A stretch of 24,355 nucleotides of DNA, from NCBI GenBank assembly GCA_903921135.1, contig CAIXOY010000405.1, positions 1 through 24,355 of the forward strand, written 5' to 3'. Of the stretch, positions 21,966 to 24,355 are shown in pieces. The DNA is from an uncultured Gammaproteobacteria bacterium (GTDB taxonomy: Bacteria > Pseudomonadota > Gammaproteobacteria > Pseudomonadales > UBA5518). Both the position numbers and the translations under genes were made by a program. The notes beneath the pieces were generated by a model that saw only the letters and a program-made list of their open reading frames with translations, was not told the origin of the DNA and ran no database searches. Position 1 is the first letter of the stretch, and every line of letters begins with the position of its first letter.

Positions 21966-23149
21966 CTGCTGACGACCGCGCGCATCTCTTCTTCGACCAT
22001 CACGACGATGCCCTCCCACCCGAGCTCGAGTGACAGCGCACGCGCGGCCTGACCCTGCCGATGCAAGGCAACAGGATCAGCCACCGCCTGCAGCACCGCA
22101 GCATGAAAACCTTCGACGTCACCGCACCCGACCCGCACGCCGTTCTCGCCCGAGCGCACGAGTTCCGCCGCCGCTGCGCGATCCCACGCAATCACCGGCA
22201 GACCACTCGCCATCGCCTCGGTCACCACGTTGCCCCAGGTCTCGCTGAGACTGGGGAACACGAAGAGATCCGCGCTCGCATAGTGCCGCGCGAGATCCTC
22301 TCCGGTGCGCTGTCCCGCGAAGATCGCATCCGGGCAGCGCTGCATGAGCTCGGCCCGCAGCGGTCCATCACCCACCAGCACCAGACGCACTATAGGCGAG
22401 CGCTCTTTCACGCTGCGCCAGGCATCCAGGAGTACATCGAGATTTTTCTCTGCGGCAAGCCGGCCCACGCACAGCAATACCGGTGCGTCTGCCGATGCAC
22501 CCCACTGCGCACGCACATCGTCGCTGCGATGCCGGGGATCGAAGCGCACGGTGTCCACCCCACGCCCCACCACCTGCAAGCGCTCGAAGCCAAGCGCATC
22601 GAGTTCACGACGCATGCCATCAGTGGGCACCATCGTGACGCCGGCATTGTTGTGGAACCAGCGCAGGTAGCGCGTCACCAGCGGTTGCAACCAGCCGATT
22701 CCGTAGTGGCCGGAGTACATGTGGAAGTTGGTGCGGAACTCGGAACTGACGGGGATCCCGAGTTCGCGAGCAGCACGCAGCGCAGACCAGCCGAGCGGCC
22801 CTTCCGTCGCGATGTGCACCACATCGGGCCGCGCCTCGCGCCAGAGCCGCAGCAGACGACTCCGCGCCGGCAGCCCCATACGCAACTCGCTGTAGCGCGG
22901 GATAGGCAGGCCGGGGAGCAGATGCTCCTCCATGCCTGCCTCTCGCGGGATGTCATCACGACCACGCCGTGGGCGGAAGAGCTGCAAACGGTGCCCGCGC
23001 GCAAGCAGACCCCGCGCGAGCCTGGCCACTGTCAGAGCGACGCCGTTCACTTCGGGCGGCCAGGTTTCGGTGACGAGCGCGATGCGAAGAGGATCCCCCG
23101 ACGTGTGCTGAAGCGGGGCTGCGCTGCGCGTTGTGTGGTGTTCCGTCAT
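21914..23149 (-). CDS. GT4-family glycosyltransferase
   Basis: A 411-residue GT-B fold retaining glycosyltransferase. The N-terminal half begins with LRIALVTETWPPEVNGVALT, the GT4 acceptor-side motif, followed by DVVHIATEGPLGWSAL and SSEFRTNFHMYSGHYG. The C-terminal half has LCVGRLAAEKNLDVLLDAW, LVLVGDGPLRAEL and the EX7E motif in SETWGNVVTEAMASGLP, which binds the sugar nucleotide. It is of the type that builds glycolipids or cell-surface glycans, such as SqdX- or PimB-like enzymes; the acceptor is unknown. ATG 23149 was chosen because the family starts shortly after; the frame remains open to 23245 and Shine-Dalgarno support is weak for either. The last 18 or so residues (from SRSRAWPAP) are encoded by a REP unit and following bases. 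Confidence 0.88.
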   Translation of the reverse strand: MTEHHTTRSAAPLQHTSGDPLRIALVTETWPPEVNGVALTVARLARGLLARGHRLQLFRPRRGRDDIPREAGMEEHLLPGLPIPRYSELRMGLPARSRLLRLWREARPDVVHIATEGPLGWSALRAARELGIPVSSEFRTNFHMYSGHYGIGWLQPLVTRYLRWFHNNAGVTMVPTDGMRRELDALGFERLQVVGRGVDTVRFDPRHRSDDVRAQWGASADAPVLLCVGRLAAEKNLDVLLDAWRSVKERSPIVRLVLVGDGPLRAELMQRCPDAIFAGQRTGEDLARHYASADLFVFPSLSETWGNVVTEAMASGLPVIAWDRAAAAELVRSGENGVRVGCGDVEGFHAAVLQAVADPVALHRQGQAARALSLELGWEGIVVMVEEEMRAVVSRSRAWPAPTAEIYATPL

Positions 23150-23203
23150 ATGAACAGCGTGTCGCGGAATTGCGACAGCCTCGTGACGAGAAAAGTACGG
23201 CGC

Positions 23204-23232
23204 TGTCACAGGGCCTTCATCTGCCTGTGACA
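23204..23232. promoter_or_regulatory. Inverted repeat in divergent promoter region
   Basis: TGTCACAGG (23204-23212) and CCTGTGACA (23224-23232) form a perfect 9-bp inverted repeat with an 11-nt spacer in the 147-bp gap between the glycosyltransferase and the membrane-protein gene. This is typical of a dimeric regulator site that could control both. The CTGTCAC half-sites recall Pho-box halves, but they are inverted rather than direct, so PhoB control is not supported. Confidence 0.5.
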
Positions 23233-23296
23233 ATTTCGGCAGCAACGGATGCGCCGCACGCGCACCGGATCATCCACCTTCCCGCGGGAGCACGGC

Positions 23297-23902
23297 ATGA
23301 GCGCATTTCTGGAGACGCTGCACACGCAGCGCATGGACGACCACCGTTTCTACCACCACAGCCGCATCAACCAGACGCTGCATCTCTTCAGTGCGATCAG
23401 CTTTCTCTGCGCGTACGTGATGCTGTTCGTGAATCCGGCCATCGCCGCGATCATCGCCTGGTGCTTCTCGATGGTGAGCCGGCAGGCCGGGCATTTCTTC
23501 TTCGAGCCGCGCGGCTACGATGACGTGAACCAGGTCACCGACGAGCACAAGGAAGAGATCAAGGTTGGCTACAACATCAAGCGCAAGATCGTGCTGATGT
23601 CGGCATGGGCGCTGATCCCGGTGCTGCTGATGGTGAACCCTTCGCTGTTCGGCATGATCGAGCCTGCCAGCAACGTGCAGGGGCTCGTGAACCAGGTAGG
23701 GCTCGCCTGGCTGGCGCTGGGCGTGTCTGCGCTCCTGTTCCGCGTGCTGCAGCTCGCAAAACAGGACTCCCTGTGGACGGGCGTGGTGTGGGCCACCAAG
23801 ATCGTCACCGATCCCTTCCACGACATCCGCATGTACTACAGCGCACCGCTCGCACTGCTGCGCGGCGAGATGATCGACCCGATGCCCCATTTCCGCCGCT
23901 GA
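23297..23902 (+). CDS. Membrane protein resembling Mpo1/DUF962 family
   Basis: A 201-residue integral membrane protein. The N-terminal part has DHRFYHHSRINQTLHLFS (His16, His20, His21, Asn25, His29), then a hydrophobic hairpin (about 30-60), SRQAGHFFFEPRG, and further hydrophobic stretches at about 97-117 and 132-155. The N-xx-LH and QAGHFFFE pattern recalls Mpo1-like (YGL010w/DUF962) proteins, whose yeast member is an Fe(II) dioxygenase for 2-hydroxy fatty acids, but the match is partial and the protein is longer with extra segments after it. GGGAG lies 6 nt before ATG 23297; the longer start at 23249 lacks this. It may work on membrane lipids alongside the divergent glycosyltransferase. The family call is moderate, the function open. 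Confidence 0.6.
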   Translation: MSAFLETLHTQRMDDHRFYHHSRINQTLHLFSAISFLCAYVMLFVNPAIAAIIAWCFSMVSRQAGHFFFEPRGYDDVNQVTDEHKEEIKVGYNIKRKIVLMSAWALIPVLLMVNPSLFGMIEPASNVQGLVNQVGLAWLALGVSALLFRVLQLAKQDSLWTGVVWATKIVTDPFHDIRMYYSAPLALLRGEMIDPMPHFRR

Positions 23903-23908
23903 ACATCT

Positions 23909-23946
23909 CCGGTGATGCCGGGCACGCACGTGCCCGGCATCACCGG
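23909..23946. terminator. Perfect 38-nt palindrome, bidirectional terminator candidate
   Basis: Eighteen consecutive base pairs flank a central CA (23927-23928), starting CCGGTGATGCCGGGCA and mirrored exactly. It begins 6 nt after the membrane-protein stop and contains the stop of the converging aminotransferase gene. There is no T-tract on either side, so it may stop transcription poorly or protect 3' ends. No similar unit was noticed elsewhere in the window. Confidence 0.7.
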
Positions 23947-24355
23947 CCGAAGAAGGCCTCGCGCAGAACGCTGCGGCGGATGTCCCGGTTGCTCTCCATG
24001 ACGGTTTCACTCCACCAGCCGCCGGCCTTCATGCACTCGCAGGCCGCAACCACACGCTCCAGCACAGAACCGAAGGTGTCATCCGTCATGTCGACCGGAA
24101 AGATGAGCCTGCCCGTTCCCACCCAACTGAGCGCCAGACCTTGCTCGCGCAGATAGAACTGCAGCATCCAGTTGTAGCGGCTGGGCGTGGTGTAGAAGAG
24201 CGTCCAGATGGACGCGAGATTGGCCGCACGCAGTGGCAGACCCTCTGCCTCCATGCGTGCGTTGAACGCCGCGGCGCGCGCGTTCCAGCGCGCGTCCTGC
24301 CCCTCGTAGGCGGCGCGTACGGCAGGGGAATCGAGGCGCTCGAGGAACACGTTCA
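23940..24355 (-). CDS. Class III aminotransferase, C-terminal part (5' end outside window)
   Basis: The last 137 or so residues of a PLP-dependent class III aminotransferase of the glutamate-1-semialdehyde aminomutase type. Visible parts are the C-terminal small domain: NARAAAFNARMEAEGLPLRAANLASIWTLFY (core FNARMEAEGLPLRAAN), PSRYNWMLQFYLREQGLALSWVGTGRLIF, and the final helix with DTFGSVLERVVAACECMKAGGWW. The catalytic Lys and PLP-binding segments would be upstream, beyond the window. The frame is open through the edge, so no start can be given. The TGA stop is inside the 38-nt palindrome. Substrate unknown; similar proteins are free-standing transaminases or modules in biosynthetic clusters. 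Confidence 0.75.
   Translation of the reverse strand, partial: NVFLERLDSPAVRAAYEGQDARWNARAAAFNARMEAEGLPLRAANLASIWTLFYTTPSRYNWMLQFYLREQGLALSWVGTGRLIFPVDMTDDTFGSVLERVVAACECMKAGGWWSETVMESNRDIRRSVLREAFFGR

Noticed and set aside
23204..23232. Pho box or CRP site
   Set aside because: The half-sites are inverted with an 11-nt spacer, whereas Pho boxes are direct repeats and CRP sites read TGTGA-N6-TCACA.
1..24355. CRISPR array, tRNA, rRNA, insertion sequence or prophage
   Set aside because: No regularly spaced repeats, cloverleaf-like sequence, rRNA signature or transposase/integrase frame was found by reading; weak tRNA-like folds cannot be excluded without a covariance search.

Overview
This is a GC-rich, gene-dense window from a Gram-negative bacterium. 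Two TonB-dependent receptors of the Sphingomonas/Halieaceae style, an outer-membrane barrel, LeuC/LeuD of the proteobacterial heterodimer type, and a REP pair with GTGGGAG heads of the kind common in Pseudomonas and other Gammaproteobacteria all point to a free-living gammaproteobacterium. The cellvibrionalean or nevskialean groups are my best guess, but this is inference. No rRNA, tRNA, CRISPR array, phage gene or transposase was seen.

Left part (1-7400). The 3' part of an MNT-type nucleotidyltransferase is followed by a TetR regulator sitting just downstream of TonB receptor 1 on the minus strand. Divergent from that receptor is an overlapping PrlF-like antitoxin / PemK-MazF toxin pair, which ends in a 21-nt palindrome. 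Next come a large Ski2-like DEAD/DEAH helicase (DUF3516 type) and, directly upstream of it, a collapsed amidohydrolase gene that keeps only its signal peptide, metal-site start and perhaps its tail.

Middle (7400-13700). A haloalkane-dehalogenase-like hydrolase (HLD-I type) is on the plus strand. A minus-strand operon of two DUF1254/DUF1214 proteins and one outer-membrane barrel protein follows, with a divergent LysR regulator. A T-N11-A palindrome in the shared promoter region could control both directions. After the LysR gene lies a short stretch resembling the 3' end of the dehalogenase gene.

Right part (13700-21750). Six tightly packed minus-strand genes probably form one transcriptional unit: LysR regulator, TonB receptor 2, exported type-B carboxylesterase, fluoroacetate-dehalogenase-like hydrolase, LeuC and LeuD. 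Several are joined by ATGA overlaps or an 8-nt gap. The order suggests uptake across the outer membrane, periplasmic ester cleavage, cytoplasmic hydrolysis of a carboxylate (possibly a halo-acid), and isomerisation or dehydration of the resulting hydroxy-acid. I do not know this operon as a described pathway, and it is the most interesting system in the window.

Right end (21750-24355). An inverted REP pair overlaps the 3' end of a GT4 glycosyltransferase gene. Divergent from it is a small membrane protein resembling the Mpo1/DUF962 family. A perfect 38-nt palindrome then separates this gene from the C-terminal part of a class III aminotransferase that runs off the window.
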